Shown here one piece after another: positions 12,373 to 25,379 of a stretch of 64,000 bases of DNA. The stretch's first letter is position 1; the number at the start of each line of letters is the position of its first letter. The notes beneath the pieces are model-generated. The model ran no database searches. It was not told the origin of the DNA and saw only the letters and a list, made by a program, of their open reading frames with translations. The DNA comes from Apostichopus japonicus (Eukaryota > Echinodermata > Holothuroidea > Aspidochirotida > Stichopodidae): the NCBI RefSeq assembly GCF_037975245.1, contig NC_092572.1, positions 10,613,769 through 10,677,768 on the forward strand, given 5' to 3'. The translations under genes and the position numbers were made by a program.

Positions 12373-13546
12373 CTAAGAATATGGAGTAAGATAAGAATAA
12401 CTTACATTGCCCCCCCCCATCCAGACCCCCCCCCCCCCATTTATTGCAGGCCTACTGTGTCAATCAATGTGTCACAACCTCACACAACAAAAGCAATTTC
12501 AGGAGCGTGAAAGCGTAATAATTATTCTTGGGAGATACAAATTCATGAGACTGTCAAAACATTTTAATTTTTGTTTACGAGTAATTATGTGAAATGCTAG
12601 AGTTCAACATCAAGCCGAGAATGACATGTTACACTTGGTTGACGTCTGTCTTTTACAACGCCGGTCTTTAAAGCTCTCTGCTTTTCCTGCAGCCCGGGGT
12701 CTCAAAAGTGATAAAGAACCGAGAGCAGGCTGGTCTGTCATCAGCTACCAATGAACAACTTGCAGAAAGTGTTGAAGAGAAACATGTGGGACCTAATAAA
12801 TAACTGGTTTGGAAAGCTATAATCCACCATACAAGATTCATAACTGAGAAACAGAACACAACATTGATACGTAGTAGGTTTCTAAGTTGTGACAGACAGA
12901 TTGTTATAAACTGAATATGTAATTTGAGATACTGAAGGTTTGTAAAATTGGCCATTATGATCTTAAAATTTTCACTTTTACATGTTCTCCTTTAAATGTT
13001 CTGTTTTGTTTTCAGATGTTCATATTCAAATTTGACCCAAAATGTTCCTAAACGTTCCTGTGACAAAGAAAGAAAGCAAAAGTGTCAAAAAATATATTTC
13101 TGACTGGGATGGTATTTAAACGACCCTATTGTCCACATCGGGAATGATAAATTGTCACATATATTATCAATTTACATACATACAGGTAGTCAACTCCATC
13201 TATATAAGATTGTTAACCTTCATTTTATGTATTTTCCCCCAAACGTTTTAACTTTCCATGACAAGTAAGAATCCTGTCTCAACTTATTTATCAAATTAAT
13301 GTAATGAGATATTTTCAATTTCGATTGATATTTTTGGTAGTTTCCAACATCATAATACAGTATGCATACATGAACAATACTTGTTATTTTAATAGTAAAT
13401 TTCTTGCATAGAAACAGGTTGTGTGGTTATCAACAGAACTTACTATTATTAAATTACACAGAGTGTGAGTGAACACGTAAGTGTGTAAAATTACTGTAAA
13501 ATACAGTATACTGTACTACAGTAACTGTAGTGCAGGGTAAAAAAAT
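12373..13546. other. Intron-like DNA, no firm gene
   Basis: Poly-C runs occur at 12411-12440. A GC-richer minus-strand patch at 12660-12760 is open in one frame but lacks a clear donor. TACTGTA motifs cluster at 13495-13530. Confidence 0.4.
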
Positions 13547-14520
13547 TATCCAGTATTGCATACTATGCAAAATACTATGTAAAATGTTTAAATTACTATA
13601 TACAAAGTCCAAAATGATAATGTATAGCACTGTTTTGTCCTTTTACACAGAAACCATAGTATTTTAAAAGATGTCCAGAAAGTCTTCAAAGGCCTTTAAA
13701 ACTGCTAACACACAATTTGAATACCGCATTTCAACAGTCAATATACTTTTATCAAGTAAAAACAAATATCCAGGAAAAACATTTATCCAGTATCGCAAAC
13801 AATTCAAAATACAATGTAAAATGTATAAATTACTATATATACAAAGTCCAAAATGATAATGTATAGCATTGTTTTGTCCTTTTACATAGAAACCATAGTA
13901 TTTTATAAGATGTCCAGAAAGGTTTCAATAGCCTTCCATACAGCTTACACACAATTTTGAAAGTACTTAAGTATTCCCTGCATTTCAACAGTCGATAAAC
14001 TTTTAGTAAAAACACTTATCCAGGAAAAACATTTATCCAGAATCGCATACAATTCAAAATACAATGTAAAATGTATAAATTACTATATGGTCCAAAAGAT
14101 GATGTATAGCATTGTTTTGTCCTTTTACATAGAAACCATAGTATTTTATAGGATGTCCAGAAAGGTTTCAATAGCCTTCCTTACAGCTTACACACTATGG
14201 AGTGTTAGCTCAGTGGTTAACGCCGGTGCCTTTCAATCATAAGGTCCCCGGTTCGAGTCACTCCCAGATTAATGTATGTCGTCCAGTTACAGAGTTGTTA
14301 ACAATTAACAATTCATAATCATGGACGTTAAATGTGAATGTAAGAGACTGACTTCGGTCAGTTTGCGGCTTGGATAACCAATGAGGCTTCTTCGCGAGTT
14401 CCTGCTTGCAGGATGATCTAATATACATACATACATACATACATTCATAAATACATACATACACACAATTTGAAAGTACTTAAGTATTCCCTGCATTTCA
14501 ACAGTCAATAAACTTGAATG
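13547..14520. repeat. Tandem repeat, about 240-247-bp unit, broken by a SINE
   Basis: Copies begin at the TATCCAG motif at 13547, 13794 and 14034. Each holds AAATGTATAAATTACTATA, CCATAGTATTTTA and GATGTCCAGAAAG, and ends in CATTTCAACAGTC. The third copy is interrupted after CTTACACAC by the SINE at about 14196-14459 and resumes with ACACAATTTGAAAGTACTTAAG. The uninterrupted second copy shows the empty site. Confidence 0.9.
14196..14459 (+). mobile_element. tRNA-derived SINE (family A), copy 1
   Basis: The 5' head is tRNA-like: GGAGTG pairs with CACTCC as an acceptor stem, with A box TTAGCTCAGTGGTTAA and B box GGTTCGAGTC. The body includes CGTCCAGTTAC, ATTCATAATCATGGACG, GACTTCGGTCAG and CTTCTTCGCGAGTTCC, and the tail is an ATAC repeat. 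A 7-bp direct repeat TACACAC flanks it (14189-14195 and 14460-14466), matching the empty site in the neighbouring tandem copy. A second copy lies inverted at 25117-25379. The internal pol III promoter boxes look intact. Confidence 0.9.
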
Positions 14521-16548
14521 ACTGCCATTACCCAAGTCTCCATGCACCGTATAAGCCCGTCACCCTTTTATTGTTCTCTCTTAACGAGATTTCCAAAACA
14601 GAAAGCTGGTACTGTACTTATTAATACCCAGATTCACCCACCGGTGGTCAGCGGGGATGATTGGGTATTTAGGTATTTTGTAAAAGCCATCATTATTGTC
14701 TACTTTGCTTGTTTGTGGTTTTAGTATTGTGACTCTATGCTTGCACAATGGATTTAAACAAGGCAATTCCCAGCAGTGTACACACTATACAGGTCTTCAG
14801 ACCGAATCAGTACACTTCCCCTCAAAATGTTGTGGTCTTCTGTGAAGTAAGGTTTGGGGTGATGATTTATAAACTACCATGTTAACTAGTATTCTCAACG
14901 GTTTCCATACATTACTGTAACTGCACCTGTTAACTGCTGTTCTGAACATGTTGGGGGGGGGATGGAGTAAGAGAAGGGGGAGGGGGTATTAACACGAGTT
15001 GCATACATATTGTGCTGCATAAGATATTATCTGGTGGCTCCTAACTGGATGACGATCAGGCTGATTTTAGGTACCTTGAAAAACAATGCATTTTGCAGAT
15101 CTTATTGATCACATTTGCGTCCGCAGCCCCTCCCTCATATCTGGAATTCTTTACCGTTGTTAAATCAAAACCAGTCCTAATGAAAATTCTCTTACTGTAC
15201 ACAGCAACTAATAGTAAGACTCATCTGTCTTTAATTTGATTGGTCAGTGCCACGAACAGTTCCTTTTTTGTGGGGGAATTCGGTGCTTTAGAAATGTACA
15301 AACATATTATTATTATTTTTATTAATTCTTGTCTTATTATGTGTAGTAAGACACAACAAATTTGACGTGGGAAAATGAAATTCTGCATATCAACTTCAAA
15401 AGTTTGATACAAATGAAAAAAGAAATATCACATTAAATTTGTGAGATAAAATATTTTCCTGGACTGTATTTAAGACAGCCCAGGTATCCGAGTGGTTGTT
15501 AGCGCTTCGATCAATCACTTAAAAATTTATATCAACCGCAATGTTATCATATCAAATGGTACATGGCTTGGTCATAAATTCAGAATATTAACTTATTTTT
15601 ATCCCGAATCAAACAATAAAAGGCCTGTACACATGGTTCTTAAGACTTAAATCAAACTAAATAACAGACAATTTTCAAGACCATTTCAAAGAAAACATAT
15701 GTACTTTAATATTTTTATTTAAGAAGCCAGTACAACCTAGGGTAATGAGGTGACCACAGACTGTAGCTATAGTAGGCATGACAAAACTGCGACTCTAGCC
15801 AAATGTATTTCAACCCGTCGTTACTTCTTGGTGAATGGGACGTTCAAATAGCATCTTAAGAAAGCATAAACATGGCATACCTTAGACTTAATTTTTCATT
15901 TTTTCACAACAGTTTGATTAGTAATGCTCTAATGCTGCTCTAATGACGCTCTAATGATGCTCTATTCTTATATGTAACTTATCTTACATTTTTTATTTTC
16001 TTAGATACCTTGCTCACATAAATCAGTGCTCTAGTCGTTCCAGGCCTAGCTGTAACATCCAACATATGATCTTAACGTTAGGCTAGACTATATGCCTTTG
16101 CACGATGGCTACAATAGGATGGAAATCATCAACATGCAACATTGTCCACTCTAGACAAAGAAAATATGCCCTTAATTCTTTTCCAGACTAAGCTTAAAAA
16201 ATTGAAGGACTTTCAAGAAGTTAAAAAGAAGACTTTTTTTTTTCTTCGTTCCAACCTGTTCCTGTTTTCCAGACTGCATTGGAACCATACAAGATGCACA
16301 CATGTATTACTGTATGTTGTTAAATCTACCACAATCGAAAATGCTGGCCAGATAATATCGTTTAAATAATAAATCTCTGAACTTATGAAAAATGGCGGGA
16401 TGGCAGTTTAACAGAAAGTGGCGGCGCTAGTGCTGAAGCAACTCACGAGGAACCATTTTCCTTATATTTACTCTGTTTTCAAAGTTACATTTTGAGACAG
16501 ATATCACAGGAAATGTGCAAGAAAGATTTCTTTTGCAGTTCAACTTAC
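14521..16548. other. Non-coding stretch, with a tRNA-like fragment
   Basis: No protein gene is seen. At 15478-15521 a fragment reading GCCCAGGTATCCGAGTGG then TTAGCGCTTCGA resembles the 5' half of a tRNA-like SINE head (A box only), cut off before any B box. A short run of TAATGNNGCTC-like repeats lies at about 15924-15965. Confidence 0.45.
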
Positions 16549-16647
16549 CAGGGTTTTCAGATCTTCCCGGGATTGCCAAACATAGCTGTGCATTGGACGG
16601 TGCATGCTCGTGTACTTGTGCACGTTTAAGACTAATCTATTTGATTG
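16549..16647 (-). CDS. Candidate 33-codon internal exon, unknown protein
   Basis: This minus-strand segment is bounded by an acceptor (GGAAACAG, preceded by a T-rich TGTCTGTTCTATTATT) and a near-perfect donor (CCCTG then GTAAGT). It is exactly 99 bp, open throughout in phase 0, and encodes a stretch including LVLNVHKYTSMHRPMHSY and VWQSREDLKTL. The composition is typical of a globular protein. It does not join in phase directly to the putative first exon at 19991-20034, so a further exon would have to lie between. I do not recognise the family. Confidence 0.45.
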
Positions 16648-16649
16648 CT

Positions 16650-19600
16650 GTTTCCGGTCCCAATAATAGAACAGACACATTAATCAAATACCACTCTTCA
16701 ATCCCATCATTGATGTTATGATAAATCTTTTTAGGTTTCTCCGTCAAACTACTGTAAATTGTAAGAATCATCTGGTTTTGTCACAGGGCGACCCGAGTGA
16801 GCGCGGCTGTCCTCCCGACGAACTTTTCAAAAATGCTTTAATACTTACAAAATAGTACACTCAAAAGAATGTACTGTACGGTAAAACAAATTAAACACTA
16901 ATGAAATGATAAATAGAATTAATATCTGATAAACATTCTCATTCAACAATCTGAAAAATGCCTGGAGTGCAATGTAAACATACAACCATTGCAAAATGAG
17001 AATAAATGGACCGTTTTCGAGCACCGTTCTTCAATTTTAGATAAGCGCAAATAAAACTAACCACAGATTTGGAGTTTTCATCAAACATTTATCAACAGGA
17101 CAGTTTGCAAAATAATAAAAAAAAAATTCTGTGCCTCTCTGTTTCATAAATATATATTTTAATACCACAATTAGTCTAATTTGAGGAGTTTTGAACAATG
17201 AAATTACTTCAGTTGATCAAAGTTGAAAAAGTTAACATCAAGCAGCTGGTCACAGTTGACGTTAAACTTACTGTAAATAACAACCTCTATGGCACATCTC
17301 ACCAGGGAAAAATTTACGGGTTTTTTTTTTTTTGGCTCAAGATAACTCTTGAGTTCAGCATTGCTTTGTGTGGTACAGTACCTGCATGACACAGTAGGAT
17401 TACCAAACAATAGGACAATACTTACTGTAAAAGACAAAAACACAACTTAAAAAACAACTTATTCAGCGTGTGAACAGTGCGAAGAGAAATTTCTTCAAGC
17501 AGATGAGGCCAAACACACAACCATCAAAACAGTCATGATACAAGTGGAGGGATTCCTAGCAATGGAATTTGCTACCACAAATACTGTACTGTAGGCTTCT
17601 AGCTTCCCAATCAGTATGTAATGTAGTAGATTTGGCAGGCAGTGGAGATGGGCGTAGTGCTTAAACACTAGTACCACTTGATAGGCTACAGTACTACTTG
17701 GGAAGGGTAGATGGGGAGATGGGGAAAGTGCAATTAATAGATTAGAAACAGTTTATATCAGAGAGATTCACAGAAATCTCATCAACCATTTAGCTGAATT
17801 ATTAAGATGCAACGGGCTACTGTAAGACAGCAGTGGACATTTGCTAGAAATTGGAAGAAATACAATTACTTGGCTGTAAGAGGTGAATTCTTTGCCTGGG
17901 GAAGGTTACAAGGAAGGAGAGATCTACTGCATTCACCTCTGAAATACTTTCTGTGCATACAGCTGCTCATGAAACAGACAGACCCTGACTTCATTGAATC
18001 CCATTGTCTTGTGATTTTCTATGTTGGGTCTTGATCACTTCCAGAAGATACATATATATGTCAGCTTTTTGTTGTGCTTAAAAGTTCAAATCGGAGGGCC
18101 CAGAATGAAAACTGCTATTTACTGTACCAGTTTTTAGAAAACGACTGTGTACTACAGATTGAAAAGGTGACAATGACAACATGATCACATTTGGGGTTAT
18201 ATGGACAACATGCACATCAAAATGATCTTCTGTTCTCAGTCTTTTGCTTACACTCTTGTTACAGTCTTCACAAACTTAGGGTTGACACAGAATGAACATG
18301 ACGAGGGTTGATAAAAGGTAAAGGGAGTGCATATGACCATCTACGAGCTACCTTGAGCTTTAGAGTTTGATGGTTCAATGCAACTTCTATTATTATTGAG
18401 TTACATTAAAACAATGTAAACAAGGATTGGGTCATAATATTGTGACATTGTACTATATTACTATACTATACTTTTTCTCGTCTCCTATCGATACCACAGA
18501 TATTGTGCATAATGATGTTGAAGTACAGTGAATTACAATGAAACATAAATTAATAGCCCTGTCCCCTCATGTAGCAGGGTGGGCCACTGACATGACATCA
18601 AAACTGCGGAGGACACATTGAAGAGATGACAATGACAAGATGACAATGGGTACCAGGCAGGAGCTACATGTTTCAAAGCTTACAAGTGGGAAACTCGGCT
18701 TGTTACATATTTCAGGATCTTAATTTTATTTTTATTTTATAAAATACATTTATAAATACAATTTCAATCCATACTGCTAGAAAAGATCATAATATATTTA
18801 TGTGCATATATGCAATGGAATTGTACTTTGTCCAGCAGTGATACATTTTATGCTAAAACATGTACATATCCATAAACATGCTCCAGCACAAATCCTTTTA
18901 TTAGAAATGCCACCCTAACATGGTAGGGGCTAATGACAATGCCTGTCTCTCACTTCAAGAAACTAAACTTTAGTTCAATTTTAAATGCGTTGTCAACAAT
19001 GTCATAGATTTGTTTCAAATTAAGAATCTTAGAAAGTAATCCATGGCTAGAAAACAATAACACACTAGTACACCTTGTGCACAGAAACATCTTTGGCAGT
19101 CCTAACTTTTGAATACCATCTTAGCAACCATTTACTGCTACATTTTAGCTTTAATAAACTATGTACACAAGTTTGTATAACTAGCCCAAGCTAGTTTATG
19201 CATCTCTGCCTATAAATGCATGTCCCAGCCTTGCCTAGACTAGGAGAGGGTTAATCCTATGTTGCCCATGCAACATACAAGTCTTATCCACTACATTCAC
19301 TGATTCAGTACACATTTCAGCCAAAGTAACATACTACCAGATTTAAGTAATAGTCTTGGTTGTGGACATGTATTATTACTTGTGAGGGCCTAAACTTACT
19401 GGCTTACAGTAGAGCACAATTGGCAAGTGTTGTCTCTGTAGCTTGGTTTCAAGTTTGAAAGGATAAGCCTCAACAAGGCCCCTATGCCTAGTCTAATTCT
19501 TAACAATGATTTGCCTAGTAAAGTATATACTAGCACTCAGCTTAGGCCTTGCACTGATGGCTGGCCAAAGTTTTTTAACTACAATTTTACTGAAGTCTAG

Positions 19601-19990
19601 CTTACTCTGAGCTATATTTCTACTTTATTAAGCCTAGGCTACGTTATTTACTACTGATTATGGTTCAAGATACACATACAGAGTAACACTAGGCTACAGA
19701 TACCACAGTGCCTCATAGTCATAGTTACACCTGTGTACACTGACGGTAGTGTTACTTATGTATGTCCATTCTTACTACGAGCACGGTGTTGTTGTGGTAT
19801 GGAAGTTGGAATTACCATTACAGTATGTAGTACTAGTACTAGGCTACGTTAACAGGCAGGCCTTCACTATAGATACCAATATTAGGCTACCACTCGGACT
19901 CCTGACAACGAACCCATAGAAATCACCCTTAATTCGATGAAATGAAAATGTTTATAGACAATGCGTGGAAATTTGTAGTTTAATACTTAC
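16650..19990. other. Intron-like DNA, no firm gene
   Basis: AT-rich with many TACTGTA, CTAGGC and CTTAGGC motifs, especially at 19000-19900. Open frames near 17204-17443 and 17807-18034 lack clear splice boundaries. It may hold a missing exon between 16.6 and 20.0 kb, but I cannot place one. Confidence 0.4.
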
Positions 19991-20140
19991 AGGTCTAAGG
20001 TGCAATGGTTCCAAAACAGTCCATAAACGATCATTTCTACGTAATTCCGTCCGTGGCGTTTTATGGTTCTTCAAGCTTCATCGTACTTCTCCGTTATAAC
20101 ATCAGTGTACGGGAGATTTCTTTACCACCGCTGTGTTGAA
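19991..20140 (-). CDS. Candidate first exon with start codon and strong donor
   Basis: A minus-strand exon ends at a donor matching consensus (GACCT then GTAAGTATTA). Within it an ATG at 20032-20034, with A at -3 (GAAATGA), opens a frame reading MIVYGLFWNHCTLD to the donor, ending 2 nt into the next codon. An upstream ATG reads only five codons before a stop. The sequence above 20034 would be 5' UTR and promoter; its upper limit is a guess. Relative GC content rises here compared with the introns. It is the likely 5' end of the minus-strand gene whose candidate exons run down to 3.7 kb. Confidence 0.42.
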
Positions 20141-21167
20141 TGAAGAGCAAATTCAAGAAAGTCACAAACAAACTTCGGCCTCCTGACATAGCGCCCTCAA
20201 AAAAGTTTCCAAAAGTTTTGTAAGTTTTTCGCTTCGCTGGATCCTTTGTTAAATTTTCGAATGATCGGATAATCGATATTTAGCAGAGAAAATTCCTTAA
20301 AATACGGGAGACTTTGGCATCCACAAGGTGGGGGAACAAGGTGACACTTTTCCGTCATAAAACATAACGAACAATGTGCTTTCTCGCTAAAGTACCCCAG
20401 CTTTTCAATGTTTAGTTATGCAGTCTACAAAAATGTTGAGTAGGACATAGAGACTTGTATTTCATAAAATGCCATTCCGGGATTGACATTTCCAGGAAGG
20501 ATAATGCTAAAAGCTTCGTGTATGATCACAGGGAAAACTAGCAATCGGTGTTTGAAAATTTAAAGCACAAGCTGGATTTTGTTATGTCGTAGACGTTATC
20601 AACCAACGTTATCGGCTTAGATCGTCTTTTATACCCCTATTAAGTTTTGAGAATTGATCTTTCAACATCTGAAGTTTACCAATCAATGCGGCTGGACTAC
20701 TGAGTCTAACACATAGACCACCAGGTCGTTCGCATTATAAATCCTTTATTATTATACTAAGTTTTTAAGTTTTAACGGCCTCAAAATACATGTTTACAGT
20801 TCATTACAGATTTGACAAGGACAGATGGTGTTTGGTGTAACTCAAGGGTGCTGTGTAAATCATATGAAGATAAACGATGATGTTTTGGTTATGTAAATTT
20901 CATAAAACAGTGAATTAACAGTAGCATTTAGGCCTGCACTGAGTTGCTGACGTCATCATCAAGTTAAAGGAGCTTAGATTTAGCATATTTTAAAGGTGAA
21001 TATCTTGAAAAACCAGAAAAAAAAAGCTATTGAAACAAAACTAGCACACGATTTTGTTTTCTTGGACTATGATATATCAAACTAAAATTCAACTTAAATT
21101 CATCTTTGTAGTACGAAAAAAAGAAAGAAAATATAAAAAGAAAGAAAATATAAAATATAAAAGAAAT
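20141..21167. other. Putative upstream region, no gene seen
   Basis: Past about 20 kb the TACTGTA motif becomes rare, which fits a boundary between transcribed DNA to the left and intergenic DNA to the right. I see no TATA box or other promoter element that I would defend. Confidence 0.35.
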
Positions 21168-21169
21168 AT

Positions 21170-21232
<63 letters not shown>
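21168..21232. repeat. AT dinucleotide microsatellite
   Basis: Roughly 25-30 AT units with one AAAT interruption near 21182, preceded by an A-rich AAAGAAAATATAA stretch. Confidence 0.97.
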
Positions 21233-21234
<2 letters not shown>

Positions 21235-21655
21235 CTACTAGTCCATATGCAATACTTCAAATTCATGCATAAGTTTTGAGCAAGTACTCTAAACCATTGA
21301 GATGTTCATTAGTCAAACTTAAGCAAAATAGATTATCACGATTATAACTTTTTACAAAACAAACAAAAACAAAACCGAAAACAAATACAAAAACATGTTC
21401 TGCAATGTATTTCAACTTTGTCCCGGATGATATAGCGATGGAATTCATATTTGATTGATCATTAATTATATGAAGCTTTGGAACATCGTTTAGTAGAACT
21501 TTTTACAGGAGCATTCCAGGAATATAACATAGGCTTATAGTTTTTAAATTGAATATCTTGAAAACCAAAATGGACATATGTAGCAAAATAACTTGTGCGA
21601 AATGTTTGTAAGACATTGAAATATCGGTTCTTTTTAAGTCTTCTTAGATCAGTAT

Positions 21656-21759
21656 ATTCATTCATTCATTCATTCATTCATTCATTCATTCATTCATTCA
21701 TTCATTCATTCATTCATTCATTCACTCATTCATTCATTCATATATTCATTTATTCATTC
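21656..21759. repeat. ATTC tetranucleotide microsatellite
   Basis: About 25 TTCA units with a few substitutions at the right end (CTCA, TATA, TTTA). Confidence 0.97.
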
Positions 21760-22554
21760 TTTATTGCAAAACAAGAACATATAGTTTGATCAAATTTAGT
21801 ATAAATGAGTGATAATTTTATGTGTGGCACAATCCTCCAGAAAGGTTAATTTGTACAGGATTAATCGTAACAAGACACTTGAGCTAACCTATAGACATCC
21901 TGCACCCATGTTAAATAGACCTCAATGCTTCCATTTCATCTAAACTAAAAAAAAAAAAAAAAATCGTGAACCTTACCCTTGATTATCGAACACGAAAGAC
22001 AAAATCGAAGTTATCAAGCTGTAAACTATATTCACATCTAGTAAAACTGACTTTTAAAAGTGCGTCATTAATTTTTCGGCAAAATAGTACGGAAGAGTAG
22101 AAGAGTCATGCACATTGACGACTAACACTCATTGCAAAACGTCAACAAATCTGAAAATTACCGGTTTGACGAAACACCGTACTCTATGGCTGTGCAAAAC
22201 GACAAAAATATGAAAATTGTCATTTTTGACGAGATGCACTAAATATTTAATATTTAAGAAACTCTGAAATTTACCGTTTCGCACACTTACTACTATAGTG
22301 CCAAAGCCTTTGGCGTTTTGTCAAGATGGGTGCAAGTTTATATTTAAAAAATCGCTGTTGCATTTTTATCGGACGTTGCTGCACACTTACGTCTTAAAAT
22401 TGTTCGCCTAACTTTTTGCGAAATAACGGGATTATCATGCGAGACCACGAGACCCCTTTGCAAGTTTCCAACAAACTGTTACAATTTGGTTTGCGTTCAT
22501 GAATATTCGTGTGGTGAAAGATGATACATTGTAAACACAACAAAGAACATGACC
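21760..22554. other. Non-coding stretch, no gene seen
   Basis: Between 22070 and 22310 there are loose repeats of an ATGAAAATT/TTTGACGA theme, too diverged to call a unit. Confidence 0.4.
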
Positions 22555-22872
22555 GGATTGGGGTCAGGTATCAGGGGTCAGAGGCCAGGGGATTGGAAAC
22601 TCTCTCATACCGAAGATAATAAGGATGCACAATCTCATGTAATGATTTAGTAATTTGAGGCAAGTGGGTGGTCATGGCAACTCGGCCCGAAGGATGGAAT
22701 AGGTCTGGTGTCAGAGGTGACGGGTCGGGGGATTGGAAACTCTCTCATATTGAGGATAATTATGACACACGAGATCGTGCAATGTTTGAGCAAGTCGAGG
22801 CAAGAGGGTGGCCATGCAACTCGGCCCGAAGGATGGAACGGGGCTGGGCCCAGGGGTTAGGGGATAGGGTCG
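22555..22872. repeat. Tandem duplication, 140-bp unit
   Basis: Two copies and part of a third share GGGGATTGGAAACTCTCTCA (22588 and 22728), GAGGCAAG-GGGTGG and CAACTCGGCCCGAAGGATGG. The spacing is exactly 140 bp. The unit is GC-richer than its surroundings. Confidence 0.88.
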
Positions 22873-25116
22873 TTTGAAAAGCCCTCAGAGGCATGGTTTA
22901 CGACTGAACGGTACATAAAATAACATTTGTATAGGGATGAGTTGATGTTTACATCACTTGGACAAACTTTAGAAAGCTATATATTTGACAAATAATATTA
23001 TTAGTTTGAGCATAATTTTATAAATGCCTTATAAAGCAAGCTATAAAGAGGTAAAGTAATGAAATGAGTAAATATTGTTAAAGAACAAACAGGCCAAGTA
23101 TGGGTAAAGAAATATAAAAAAACCGATGTTGGATAGATAAACATAAAGAACAAATACATCAACAAAATATTAAAACTGTCGAGGTAGACACATATTGTAT
23201 GGATAAAAAGTACACAACAATTGCTAAACTGCAACATCACTACTTTTTTTTCATCATTTCCGCCACATTTCTTCAGAAGCAAGCGTATAACATCCGATAA
23301 CACGAGGATTTGCTAGAATTACATCTCACTTGGTCAAATATAGGCCTATCCCACTCTCCTAAAGCATAAAAAACGATTGAATTAATTCGAATTTACAATC
23401 TGTAAAAACATACGTATACAACTCACGTTTTTGGTTAAGTTTTTAGGATTAAGGGACTTATTGTTAAGTTTCACATTTAAACTGATTCACGCTGAGATAT
23501 TTTATCAGCAGCACTATAGCATGCATATACCCCACGAACCCATACCAACGCGTGACCTATACTATCTTATACAAGATACGTCACAGGGTCTCGTCTGTTT
23601 ATCGGTATTACGTTAAATGCCAAGTGTGTGAAGAGAGATCCCTTCTATATCTAACTTAGGTTTACACCGATGGAATGCCAATTCGTCGAAATAGCGTGCG
23701 CACAGCCGCAAAACATTATAAACTATTTTTATTTTTTAATATAATGTTTAGGAATGGGTTGCTATAGTTTACAACCCTACTGCGGTACAAACGTGAAAAG
23801 ATTTATGATGGAACTCTCTTTATGGTCGAGAAAACTTTAAGTGCGCCCTCACTAACATTCCATCGCGCTTCTTTTTTTATATGTATTTATATATATGTGT
23901 GTGTGTGTGTATGATTTACGTACCAATCTATCATAAGCAACGGTCATCAGGTGTTTTGTATAAGTTTTGTAGTAGTCAAGAGTTAAGAATAATAAAGAAT
24001 GTCATGGATTGTTCCGTCGTAACCAGGGTAATATTTCCTGTCAATAAAATGTTGATCCTCCTTTTATTATCTCTCACAGCGGTCCTAAAACTTCTTTGAA
24101 GCTTTGCCTAACGACAAAACGATGTCACATTTTTCCCCCTTCTTCTTTCATGATTGAATATATAGGTCTATATGCTTTTTTTATAAAGCATAATGTATGC
24201 AAAAACATATACAAATCAGGATACGATGTGAACCTTGTCGCACCTTTTATACAGGTGTGTTCCTCAATAGAAAAACAACTTTTGTGAGTTAATTACCGAG
24301 TTATAACATGTAAGACAGGTAAAGGCCTTTCACGTTCATAGGTATAGGTTAAATCATATTGATTTCGTTCTTTGGCTTTTGGAAGAAATACGTTTGAAAT
24401 GGCACGTAAGATGAAAATATTTCACACAATTCGGGGTTAAAAGTTACCTTACTGTGGGTGATTTTCTCAAGAAGTATTCATTTTAGTGTTGTTATCTTTT
24501 TTTATTATTCGCAAACATGACAAACCTCAATGATAGATCAATGCGTGGAAGAATTGTTTCACAAGATGGGTCACTGGGTGAAATCAGACTTACTCAAGTC
24601 GTGTTCCCTTACTGCAAAAACAAAAATGTACGTTTGTAAAATTTAAATGAAAAACAAAACTAAGCCGTCGGTTAATATTTTGCCTTGGTTTCTTATTCGT
24701 GGTTCCATGTCAGTCAAAGGTTGGAAATTAATGTTGGCTGGGGAGGGTAGGAGAAGGGGGGGGGGGTGGACGGGGGGTTACTGAGATAGGCTGATCAGGA
24801 CTATTGGAGAAAGAAAAAATATCGTAAAGAAAATATGTAATTGGAATCTTTTCACGGAAGCATACGTGATTCTTGCATTCCGATAACAGGACACAATCCT
24901 TAATAATAAAAGGAACTTGACCTACGACACCGATCTACTGAGTGGCGTATAAATATTAAAATTATGCTTTTAAATGCTTTTGGAGGGGGGGGGGGACAGG
25001 GCGGGCTGTGCACCTGTCCATTCCTCCCCAGGCTCCTATGCCTCTCTGTGTCTCTGTCTTTCTGTTTCCCTGCGTTCCTGCCTCTTTGTAGTCCTGCGAT
25101 GGCATTGCCTCCCTAT
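22873..25116. other. Non-coding stretch, no gene seen
   Basis: This stretch holds a GT run near 23893-23911 and G runs at 24758-24775 and 24985. Small open frames have no supporting signals. Confidence 0.45.
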
Positions 25117-25379
25117 ATATAAGTATGTATGTATGAATTTATGTATTTGTATGTATTTTAAATCCTCCTGAAACCAGGAACTCGCGAAGAAGCCCCATTG
25201 GCTAACCAAAGCCGTAAGCTGACCGAAGTCAGTCTAATAGATTCATATTTTAACGTCCATGATTATGAATTGTCAATTGTCAATTATGTAACTGGACGAC
25301 ATACATTAATCTTAGAGTGACTCGAACTCGGGACCTTATGATTGAAAGGCACCGGCGTTAACCACCGAGCTAACACTCC
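25117..25379 (-). mobile_element. tRNA-derived SINE (family A), copy 2
   Basis: This is the reverse-complement relative of the SINE at 14196-14459. On the minus strand it begins GGAGTGTTAGCTCGGTGG, carries GCCGGTGCCTTTCAATCATA, then a B-box-like CGAGTTCGAGTCACTC and the shared body (GTCCAGTTACATAATTG, CATAATCATGGACG, GACTTCGGTCAG, CTTCTTCGCGAGTTCC). It ends in a degenerate ATAC/AAATACATACA tail. The two copies differ at scattered positions, so they inserted independently and not very recently. Confidence 0.9.

Noticed and set aside
14199-14266. A functional tRNA gene
   Set aside because: The cloverleaf is only partial (weak T stem, 68 nt), a non-tRNA body and ATAC tail follow, and a second diverged copy exists at 25.1-25.4 kb, so it is a SINE head.
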